Of a stretch of 45,757 nucleotides of DNA, positions 40,516 through 45,757 are shown in pieces; position 1 is the stretch's first letter, and each line of letters begins with the position of its first letter. The translations under genes and the position numbers were made by a program. Source of the DNA: Palsa-744 sp036498265. GTDB taxonomy: Bacteria > Actinomycetota > Thermoleophilia > Solirubrobacterales > Solirubrobacteraceae. The notes under the pieces were generated by a model. It had not been told where the DNA came from, ran no database searches, and worked only from the letters and a program-made list of their open reading frames with translations. The stretch is taken from positions 1-45,757 of the forward strand of contig DASYFT010000032.1 in assembly GCA_036498265.1 (NCBI GenBank), in the 5' to 3' direction.

Positions 40516-42071
40516 CCCGTCACCGGCCCCAGGATCGCCGACTCGGTGAGTTTGGTGTTGACCGCCGTGACCCAGTAGCTGTGTTCTTCGGTGGCGTCCT
40601 TGTCGGTGTAGGTCGTCGCCCCCGTGACGTCGTAGCGGCTCGCGTAGTTGCTCGACCCGCGGTAGATCCGGTAGAAGGAGACTTCACCGGCCCCCGATTT
40701 CGGCGCGGCCCAGCTGAGCGTCACGGAACCGTCGGCGTTCTTCACGAGTTTCAGGTTTTCGGGCGCGTTCGGCCCGGCCGGGGGCGGTTCCCCGCCGACG
40801 ACCGTGAAGGATGTCGCGGACCCCTCGCTGATCAGTTCACTGCTCAGGGTTTCGCCGTTGGCCGCGACAGGCCGGTAGAGGGCGACGACGGTGTATGTCG
40901 CGCTCGGCTGCGGTTCCGCGGATTTGACTGTGAAGTCGGCGCACGTGACCGCGAGGCTGAGTTCGCTGAGCGACGCCGGGCATATGAGGTGGTGGGACGC
41001 GTCGTAGACGCGATAGCCGATCACGTTGCGCTCTGAGTTGGCGTGCCACTGCAGCTCCGCGATCCGCTGCGGTTTGCCGCCGACGTTGACGGTGTTGAAG
41101 CCGCCCTGGATGCCGCTCGGCCCGCCCGGGGTGCCCCGAATGAGGGTGACGGCGATGGTGTCCGGGGGCCCGACCACGCCGGTCGCGTTGACCGCCTGAG
41201 CGGTGACCTTGTAGGTACCGTCCGAGATGCCCGTGATCGGCCATGTGAAGGTCCAGCCCGTCCCCCCGCTTTCCGTTTCGGTGGGCGCGGGCGTCTGGTG
41301 GCTACCTTCGAGCGACCAGATCATTCCCGTCGTGCCTTTCGGCGACGACACGGTGAAGACGAGCTGCGTCACCGCTTTTTCGGTGATCAGCGGTGCCGTC
41401 GGGTTTTTGACCGTGGGCTGGGACAGTTTGAGGTTGTAGGCGCTCAGCCCCACCGCCTCGCCGGCCGCCGTAAGCGTCTCGACCTCGCGGACGTCGGGCG
41501 AGCGGCCTTTGGCGACCCAGGTGACGTCGACGGTGATGCGCTTCAGGTTTTCAGGGAGCGGGTCCTTTTCTTCGCCCGCCACGGCCGGCCATTCTTTTTC
41601 TCCCGGGTCATTGCAGAACGGTTTTTCCCCGGCGGCGTTCGTGTGTTCGCCGTAGTTGTTCTTGGGGTCGTCGATCGCGCACTCTTTGACGCTGATCGTG
41701 TAGGTGATGCCGCGTTGGGAGACCTGCCAGGCGGCAGGCGCCGGCTGTTTCGGTTTGAGGCCTTCGAAGCCCTGCAGCTGTTCGGTGATCGAGGTGGGGG
41801 ACATCTGGCTGTAGGGAAGCGTGTGGGCGTCCTCGAGAACCTGGCGCGCGAGGCTCGTCGCACCTTCCCGTGCTCGCGTGCTGAAGCTCGCCTTGACGGA
41901 GCTGTCGACCAGCGCGAATAGCGCGGTGATGCCGATCGCAAGGATGACGGAGGCGACCAGGACTTCGATCAGCGTGAACCCTGCCTCGGAAGCCGGGCGC
42001 GGACGGCGACGATGCCCAACCACGACTGGGCCCCCGTCCCCGTGAGGGGTTGTGCGCATCGATCTCAACAT
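40512..42071 (-). CDS. PilV-like prepilin with fibronectin-III-like domains
   Basis: A 519-residue protein. GFTLIEVLVASVILAIGI is a type IV prepilin signal with Glu5 about 30 residues in, after an unusually long Arg/Pro-rich leader. Pilus-like helix SARQVLEDAHTLPYS follows. Two Ig/Fn3-like sandwiches are visible: WSLEGSHQTP...GTYKVTAQAVN, and a C-terminal APENLKLVKNADGSVTLSWAAP...YRIYRG...HSYWVTAVN. Probably an extracellular tip adhesin. Chosen start ATG 42071; 42059 is possible. It heads the three-gene operon. GAA/AAA codons are frequent. Confidence 0.85.
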   Translation of the reverse strand: MLRSMRTTPHGDGGPVVVGHRRRPRPASEAGFTLIEVLVASVILAIGITALFALVDSSVKASFSTRAREGATSLARQVLEDAHTLPYSQMSPTSITEQLQGFEGLKPKQPAPAAWQVSQRGITYTISVKECAIDDPKNNYGEHTNAAGEKPFCNDPGEKEWPAVAGEEKDPLPENLKRITVDVTWVAKGRSPDVREVETLTAAGEAVGLSAYNLKLSQPTVKNPTAPLITEKAVTQLVFTVSSPKGTTGMIWSLEGSHQTPAPTETESGGTGWTFTWPITGISDGTYKVTAQAVNATGVVGPPDTIAVTLIRGTPGGPSGIQGGFNTVNVGGKPQRIAELQWHANSERNVIGYRVYDASHHLICPASLSELSLAVTCADFTVKSAEPQPSATYTVVALYRPVAANGETLSSELISEGSATSFTVVGGEPPPAGPNAPENLKLVKNADGSVTLSWAAPKSGAGEVSFYRIYRGSSNYASRYDVTGATTYTDKDATEEHSYWVTAVNTKLTESAILGPVTG

Positions 42072-42120
42072 GGGCTGCTGCCTGTGATCTCTTCGACATG
42101 AGACCCCCGCGGCTTTAGCG
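42072..42120 (-). promoter_or_regulatory. Structured leader of the minor-pilin operon
   Basis: Directly before the first pilin ATG, minus-strand bases 42105-42086 form a hairpin (GGTCTC/GAGATC, one G-U pair, 8-nt loop) enclosed by a possible GCC/GGC pair (42113-42111 with 42082-42080). The layout, a GCTAAAGCC segment leading into a hairpin and then AGGCAGC, recalls the 3' half of cyclic-di-GMP riboswitches, but the conserved GCAAACC and GNRA loop of the 5' half are missing. The 254-base gap up to tRNA-Trp holds no gene I accept; another near-palindrome, GGCCGCTGAGCGGCC, lies near 42136-42150. Confidence 0.35.
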
Positions 42121-42325
42121 AAACGCCTGCGTCTAGGCCGCTGAGCGGCCGTCTGAGCACCCGCTGGACCGGCATCGGAAGATCGCGCGCGAGGAGGACT
42201 CGAGGCACCAGGCCCACGCTCCACGCGCCCGTCCCCGGCCGCGCGTAGCTCCCGACCGTCGGCCGCGACACCGGCCGCCCGAGCCTGGTGCGCCAGACCC
42301 GAGCCGCCTAAACTCTCTGAGCCCC

Positions 42326-42396
42326 GGGGGACTGGTGTATCGGTAACACGGTGGTCTCCAAAACCGCAACGCCAGGTTCGATTCCTGGGTCCCCCG
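42326..42396 (+). tRNA. tRNA-Trp (anticodon CCA)
   Basis: Full cloverleaf: acceptor GGGGGAC/GTCCCCC, discriminator G, D stem GTGT/ACAC, anticodon stem GTGGT/ACCGC with loop CTCCAAA (anticodon CCA at 42358-42360) and T arm CCAGG-TTCGATT-CCTGG. CCA is not encoded. In many bacteria tRNA-Trp precedes secE and nusG; here it does not. Confidence 0.95.
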
Positions 42397-42495
42397 CTGA
42401 CACTTCAGCCGCCCGAGCGTGCGCGCGCCTGGATCGAGCCGGCGCACTCTTTGGCGCCACAGATGAGGCGAGCCGCTCCGCGGGTGCCGAGACCA

Positions 42496-42522
42496 GTTCG
42501 CGTATGCGAACATACGTTCGCA
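42496..42522. promoter_or_regulatory. LexA-type SOS operator with three half-sites
   Basis: GCGAAC (42506-42511) and GTTCGC (42516-42521) around ATAC match the CGAAC-N4-GTTCG form of LexA boxes in Gram-positive bacteria and actinobacteria. A further GTTCGC at 42496-42501 pairs with the same GCGAAC around GTAT. The three half-sites are spaced by exactly 10 bp, one helical turn. The last base of the box region is the A of the ATG at 42522. TACGTT (42514-42519) could be a -10 box buried in the site. Confidence 0.75.
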
Positions 42523-42881
42523 TGGCTCCTCGTCCCTATAGGCCGCTCGCCGAGCTCGAGGCCGCGCTCGTTCGGGGGGACCTCGACTTCGCCGTGATCC
42601 TCGCGGCCGAGGTGGCCGACGAGCGGCGGCGGCCGATCGACCTCGACCTCGCACTGCGGTTCCTGCCACTGATCGCCGCCCGCCGCTCCAGTGAGTACGA
42701 CGCCTGGGCGCTGCGCTGGCTGCAGCGCTGGATCGGCGAGGCCGGCGCCGCGACGATCGAGCGCGCCGCGGAGGTGGCGGCCTCGCTGGCGGACCTCCCG
42801 GCGGAGCCGGCAACGGCCGTTGCGTCCCTTCGCGGTTCGGCCGGCGTGACCCCCGTCTTGCCACGCCGCCGCGGGGGCTGA
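42522..42881 (+). CDS. Uncharacterised protein under probable SOS control
   Basis: A 119-residue, mostly helical protein: PLAELEAALVRGDLDFAVILAAEVADERRRPIDLDLALRFL, then ARRSSEYDAWALRWLQRW, helical EAGAATIERAAEVAASLADLP and a basic tail PRRRGG. It has no membrane segment or catalytic motif I can name. The start could also be ATG 42504, inside the operator. The high Ala/Arg/Leu content and periodicity fit a small helical bundle. A basic tail could bind DNA. The function is unknown; the LexA-like box is the only lead to its role. Confidence 0.7.
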   Translation: MAPRPYRPLAELEAALVRGDLDFAVILAAEVADERRRPIDLDLALRFLPLIAARRSSEYDAWALRWLQRWIGEAGAATIERAAEVAASLADLPAEPATAVASLRGSAGVTPVLPRRRGG

Positions 42882-42933
42882 GGCGGGCTCCACACCGGCG
42901 CCTCCGGCCGGCGCCCGAGGCCCTGGGGAGCGC

Positions 42934-43015
42934 TACGCTTGGGACGGCACACGGGCTTGGTCACGGAGGCTTACCTCGCGCAACACGCCAGGAGGCACCC
43001 GTGTGCCTCTCTCTC
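42934..43015 (+). promoter_or_regulatory. Attenuator-like leader with mutually exclusive hairpins
   Basis: TACGCT (42934-42939) resembles a -10 box and predicts a transcript starting at about 42946. From there GGCACACGGG (42946-42955) can pair perfectly with CCCGTGTGCC (42998-43007), enclosing 42 nt with an inner GAGG-CTTA-CCTC hairpin (42966-42977). Alternatively GAGGCAC (42992-42998) pairs with GTGCCTC (43003-43009) in a short hairpin followed by TCTCTC, a terminator-like form. The two helices compete for the same bases. Could also be a simple terminator of the upstream gene. Confidence 0.4.
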
Positions 43016-43063
43016 GGGGTGGACGTCGCGGACCGGTTGGGGGCGCCGCGGTGATGCGCGTGG

Positions 43064-43090
43064 TCCCAGCCGCCTTCGTCGCGGCTGGGA
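43064..43090 (+). terminator. Strong hairpin before the amidohydrolase operon
   Basis: TCCCAGCCGC (43064-43073) and GCGGCTGGGA (43081-43090) around the 7-nt loop CTTCGTC. No U-run follows. It may end transcripts from the upstream SOS-type gene or the leader, or be a stabilising 5' structure. Confidence 0.45.
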
Positions 43091-43125
43091 TCGCGGACGA
43101 GCGCCGAGGCGTGGTGCCGTCTGCT

Positions 43126-43159
43126 AATCTCCATAAAACAGATCAACAACATGGAGATT
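43126..43159 (+). promoter_or_regulatory. Inverted repeat that can hide the amidohydrolase ribosome site
   Basis: AATCTCCAT (43126-43134) and ATGGAGATT (43151-43159) are exact inverses, 16 nt apart, in a notably AT-rich patch. The right arm contains GGAG at 43153-43156, the only ribosome-site candidate for the ATG at 43168, and the ATG of a six-codon frame (MEIVPG) whose TGA overlaps that ATG. As RNA, the stem would sequester both; as DNA, it could be an operator. Confidence 0.6.
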
Positions 43160-43167
43160 GTCCCGGG

Positions 43168-44118
43168 ATGACGAAGATCGACGTGCACCAGCACCTCTGG
43201 ACGGAGCAGCTCGTGCAGGCGCTCGCGGACCGCAGCGAGCTTCCATTCGTGCGCCGGGAGCAGGGGCTCGCGGTGCTCTACCTGGCGGGCGAGCGGCCGT
43301 ATGTGATCGACCTCGACGGCGAGGACCCCGGTCGTCGTGCAGCACTCGTAGAGCGTGACGGCCTCGATCGGGCGGTCCTCTGCCTGTCGAGCCCTCTTGG
43401 GATCGAGGCGCTCCCGCGCGAGCAGTCGCTTCCGCTGCTCGACGCCTATCACGAGGGCGCGCTTTCGCTGGGCGAGCCGTTCACGGTCTGGGGTGCGGTC
43501 GCGCTCGATGAGCCGGACCCCGATGATGTCGATCGGGCGCTCGACCGTGGCTGCGTCGGCGTCTCGCTGCCGGCCGGCGCCCTGTCGAGCATCGACGCTC
43601 TGGCGCGCCTGCACCCGCTCCTGGCTCGGCTCGAGCGACGAGGAGCGCCGCTGTTCATCCACCCGGGACCGGGCGGCGGACCGTCCGCCGGGGCGCTCCA
43701 TCCGGCGGAGACCTCGCTCGGCGACCCGCTCTGGTGGACCGCCATGACCCGTTACGTCGCCGGCATGCACGCTGCCTGGCTGAGCTTCCAGGCAGCCGGG
43801 CGCAACCGGAACCCAAGGCTACGGGTCGTGTTCTCGATGCTCGCCGGACTCGCGCCGCTTCACGTTGAGCGCCTCGCCTCGCGCGGCGGCCCGGGCGCAG
43901 AACCTGACCCGCTCGTCTTCTACGACACGTCCTCATACGGGGCATCGGCGCTGCGCGCGCTCGACCAGCTCATCGCCCCCCGGCAGCTGCTCTACGGCTC
44001 CGACCGCCCGGTCGTCGACCCCGGCGAGCTCGGCATGCCGGGCCGGCTCGACTGGGACGCCGTCGACGACGGCACCCAGCGGGCGCTCGGCGCCCTCGAC
44101 ACGCCGGCGCTCGTATGA
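43168..44118 (+). CDS. Amidohydrolase-2-type metal-dependent hydrolase/decarboxylase
   Basis: A 316-residue TIM-barrel protein of the amidohydrolase/AMDase superfamily. The HxH metal motif is in KIDVHQHLW at residues 3-11. Further markers are LERRGAPLFIHPGPGG near residue 160 (third metal His), VFSMLAGLAPLHVERLASRGG near 233, and LLYGSDRPVVDP at 275, with the catalytic Asp. Members hydrolyse or decarboxylate cyclic or aromatic acids. The ATG at 43168 overlaps a six-codon upstream frame. It overlaps the following cupin gene as ATGA. Confidence 0.85.
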   Translation: MTKIDVHQHLWTEQLVQALADRSELPFVRREQGLAVLYLAGERPYVIDLDGEDPGRRAALVERDGLDRAVLCLSSPLGIEALPREQSLPLLDAYHEGALSLGEPFTVWGAVALDEPDPDDVDRALDRGCVGVSLPAGALSSIDALARLHPLLARLERRGAPLFIHPGPGGGPSAGALHPAETSLGDPLWWTAMTRYVAGMHAAWLSFQAAGRNRNPRLRVVFSMLAGLAPLHVERLASRGGPGAEPDPLVFYDTSSYGASALRALDQLIAPRQLLYGSDRPVVDPGELGMPGRLDWDAVDDGTQRALGALDTPALV

Positions 44119-44696
44119 GCTCCACGCCGCTCACCCCGCCCGCGCGCCCCGGCTCACCGGTCGTGCACGCCGGACGGCCAGGGACGGGCTCACCGGGCGG
44201 CGTGCCGCATGCGATGGGGCGCGACCTCTCGGGCATCGAGTTACGAGCCTTCGTCGACGAGCTCGCCGAGCGCCCCGAGCTGTGGATCGACTTCGTCAGG
44301 CACGACGCCAGCCAGCGCCTCTATCAGGAGCTGCTCAGCGACCAGCACCTCACCGCCTGGCTGATCTGCTGGATGGACGACCACGACACCGGTTTCCACG
44401 ACCACGACGTCTCGGCCGGCGCGGTGGCGGTCGTGAGCGGCGCGGTGCGCGAGGAGCGCCTGACGCTCGACGGCGCGCCGCAGACGCGCACGTACTCCGC
44501 CGGAGCCAGCTTCGACTTCTCGCCGGCCGACATCCATCGCGTCCGCCACTGCGGCAACGATCCCGCGGTCACGCTCCACGTCTATTCGCCGCCGCTGCTG
44601 CGCATGGGGGCCTACGCGATCGGCGAGGACGGGGTGCTCGCCCGCCACCCGATGTCGCCGCTCGACGAGCTGCGCCCTCGCGACTGCTCGCGCTAG
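44115..44696 (+). CDS. Cysteine-dioxygenase-like cupin
   Basis: A 193-residue protein whose last 150 residues form a cupin. GFHDHDVSAGAVAVVSGAV carries two iron-binding histidines and DIHRVRHCGNDPAVTLHVYSPPL the third, as in cysteine/thiol dioxygenases. In this family the enzyme oxidises a thiol such as cysteine or mercaptopropionate to a sulfinate using non-heme iron and O2. The thiol is unknown. ATGA overlap with the amidohydrolase gene implies co-translation. Its TAG shares CTAG with the convergent rpiA stop codon. Confidence 0.85.
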   Translation: MSSTPLTPPARPGSPVVHAGRPGTGSPGGVPHAMGRDLSGIELRAFVDELAERPELWIDFVRHDASQRLYQELLSDQHLTAWLICWMDDHDTGFHDHDVSAGAVAVVSGAVREERLTLDGAPQTRTYSAGASFDFSPADIHRVRHCGNDPAVTLHVYSPPLLRMGAYAIGEDGVLARHPMSPLDELRPRDCSR

Positions 44697-45403
44697 GCGG
44701 CGCCGGGCGCGCCGGCCGGCCGGCGCTCGACGCCATTAGGGCCGGCGATCAAGATCGCGCTGGTGAGCTCGGGCTCGAACAGCCCGTGCTCCACCACGCC
44801 GGTCGTCGCGCCGAGCTCGGCGGCGAGGGCACGCGGGTCGCCGACCGGATCGAGGTAGTCGGCGATCAGCCCTCCGTCGGGGCTCTCCGGAGCCTCCCGC
44901 AGGCGGGCGTTGCCGACCCTCGCGAGGGTGTGCCGCACACCGAACGCCACCAGCTCGAGCGGGACCGGCGGGCGCAGCGCCGGCACCGCCTTCTCCGCCG
45001 ATGCGATCACCACGAAGCGCCGGGCGGCACGGGCGACGATCTTCTCGCGCGTGTGCGCGCCGCCGCCGCCCTTCACGAGCCAGCCATCCGGGTCGATCTG
45101 GTCGGCGCCGTCGATCGCCAAGTCGAGCTCCTCGAGCTCGTCGAGCCCGACCATCCGGAGGCCCAGCCGGCGGGCCGCAAGCTCGGTGGCCGGCGAAGTC
45201 GCGACGCAGGTGAGGTTCGCCGTCCCGCGCTCGGCTATCGCCGGCAAGAGATAGGACACGGTGGTCCCAGTTCCGAGGCCCACGCGCATGCCGTCTTCCA
45301 CGAGCTCCGCCGCGGCCCTCGCCGCCGCGCGCTTGTAGGAGGCGATCTCCTCGGGTTGGCTCAGCGACGAGTGCCGCTGCCGAGACGCACGAGGGGCCGC
45401 CAT
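44693..45403 (-). CDS. rpiA: Ribose-5-phosphate isomerase A
   Basis: A 236-residue RpiA. VGLGTGTTVSYLLPAI is the phosphate-binding loop near residue 41, LAIDGADQIDPDGWLVKGGGGAHTREKIVA (residues 94-123) holds the catalytic Asp, Glu and Lys region. It interconverts ribose 5-phosphate and ribulose 5-phosphate in the pentose phosphate pathway. The ATG at 45403 gives 22 extra residues before the usual start and overlaps the EAL gene by 43 bases; no better start is evident. Confidence 0.95.
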   Translation of the reverse strand: MAAPRASRQRHSSLSQPEEIASYKRAAARAAAELVEDGMRVGLGTGTTVSYLLPAIAERGTANLTCVATSPATELAARRLGLRMVGLDELEELDLAIDGADQIDPDGWLVKGGGGAHTREKIVARAARRFVVIASAEKAVPALRPPVPLELVAFGVRHTLARVGNARLREAPESPDGGLIADYLDPVGDPRALAAELGATTGVVEHGLFEPELTSAILIAGPNGVERRPAGAPGAA

Positions 45404-45757
45404 GGGGCGGACGTTACCGACCCCGCGGTGTCCCTGAGGCGAAGCTGCTCGGGCGCCGCCGGAGTGTGCAGCAGGAAGCCCTGGCCGAGCGAGCAGTCGA
45501 GTTCTCGCACCAGCGCCAGCTGGCGGTTGGTTTCGATGCCGACCGCCACCGCCGTCAGCCGCGCCTCCTTGGCGAGCGCGATCGTCGCGGCGAAGACCGC
45601 GCGGCGCTCCTTGTCGCGGTCGAAGGTCTGGACCAGTCCCCTGTCGAGCTTGAGGATGTCCAGCGGGAGATCGCGCGGCAGGCGCAGCGAGACCTCGCCC
45701 GAGCCGAAGTTGTCGAGGGCGATCGACACGCCGAGCCGCCTGAGGTCCTTCAGCGCG
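45361..45757 (-). CDS. EAL-domain protein, C-terminal part (N-terminus cut by window)
   Basis: About 131 residues are visible, open to the right edge. They are the second half of an EAL (cyclic-di-GMP phosphodiesterase) domain: LRRLGVSIALDNFGSGEVSL, LDILKLDRGLVQTF, the AVAVGIETNRQLALVRELDCSLGQGFLLHTP segment and a 30-residue tail. The usual DDFGTG metal loop reads DNFGSG, losing the second acidic residue; Lys, Glu and GQG positions remain. It may therefore be weakly active or a non-catalytic c-di-GMP binder. Any upstream GGDEF or sensor domain is outside the window. Confidence 0.88.
   Translation of the reverse strand, partial: ALKDLRRLGVSIALDNFGSGEVSLRLPRDLPLDILKLDRGLVQTFDRDKERRAVFAATIALAKEARLTAVAVGIETNRQLALVRELDCSLGQGFLLHTPAAPEQLRLRDTAGSVTSAPWRPLVRLGSGTRR

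Noticed and set aside
43003..43167. Amidohydrolase start at GTG 43003
   Set aside because: It would place 55 extra residues over two hairpins and the regulatory region; the family start KIDVHQH matches ATG 43168.

Overview
The window is high-GC, densely packed actinobacterial DNA. Four signs point to class Thermoleophilia (Solirubrobacterales/Gaiellales type): an ALFVALGGTAVA-type secretion signal at 35493, a full coenzyme F420 gene set, DUF4389 and DoxX-like small membrane proteins, and many genes whose -10 box sits 6-11 nt before the start codon, so that their mRNAs are probably leaderless. This placement is inferred from gene content; there is no rRNA or marker tree here. No phage, transposon, CRISPR array or plasmid signature was seen.

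Layout. (1) 1-5964: a truncated CcdA-type thiol transporter, then a minus-strand ethylmalonyl-CoA block: crotonyl-CoA carboxylase/reductase (ccr), a coupled small protein, coenzyme B12-dependent ethylmalonyl-CoA mutase (ecm/meaA), its GTPase chaperone meaB and a coupled 49-residue membrane peptide, interrupted by a divergent clpS. (2) 6000-18000: a repeat-bearing intergenic region, a double STAS protein, YgfZ, three proteins of vague function including a GT-C-like membrane protein, an HxlR-controlled MFS exporter with a thioesterase, a histidine phosphatase and catalase-peroxidase KatG. (3) 15984-24174: coenzyme F420 biosynthesis, with fbiC (FO synthase), then cofE, cofC, cofD and an F420:NADPH oxidoreductase in one minus-strand operon. 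Between them lies a PadR regulator with a perfect palindromic operator and a divergent flavin reductase/hydrolase pair. (4) 24200-31588: acyl-CoA metabolism (HMG-CoA lyase, enoyl-CoA hydratase, 3-hydroxyacyl-CoA dehydrogenase, acyl-CoA carboxylase beta), then an amidase and an inositol-phosphatase-like enzyme. (5) 31607-38153: two tRNA-Leu genes and an accessory stretch of small proteins: four NTF2-like proteins, DoxX, two proteins of the F420-dependent nitroreductase kind, a secreted protein and an esterase. (6) 38351-42071: a three-gene minor-pilin operon carrying PKD and fibronectin-III-like domains with distinctive codon use. (7) 42326-45757: tRNA-Trp, a LexA-type (SOS) operator abutting an uncharacterised 119-residue gene, a structure-rich leader before an amidohydrolase/cysteine-dioxygenase-like pair, ribose-5-phosphate isomerase and a truncated EAL-domain protein.

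The genes suggest an aerobic heterotroph that assimilates C2 units or fatty and branched-chain acids through crotonyl-CoA carboxylation, and uses F420 as a low-potential redox carrier. The least explained parts are the regulatory DNA between 42490 and 43170 (a triple half-site operator, an attenuator-like structure and a hairpin that can hide a ribosome site), the pilin operon and its leader, and the small proteins translationally coupled to ccr and meaB.
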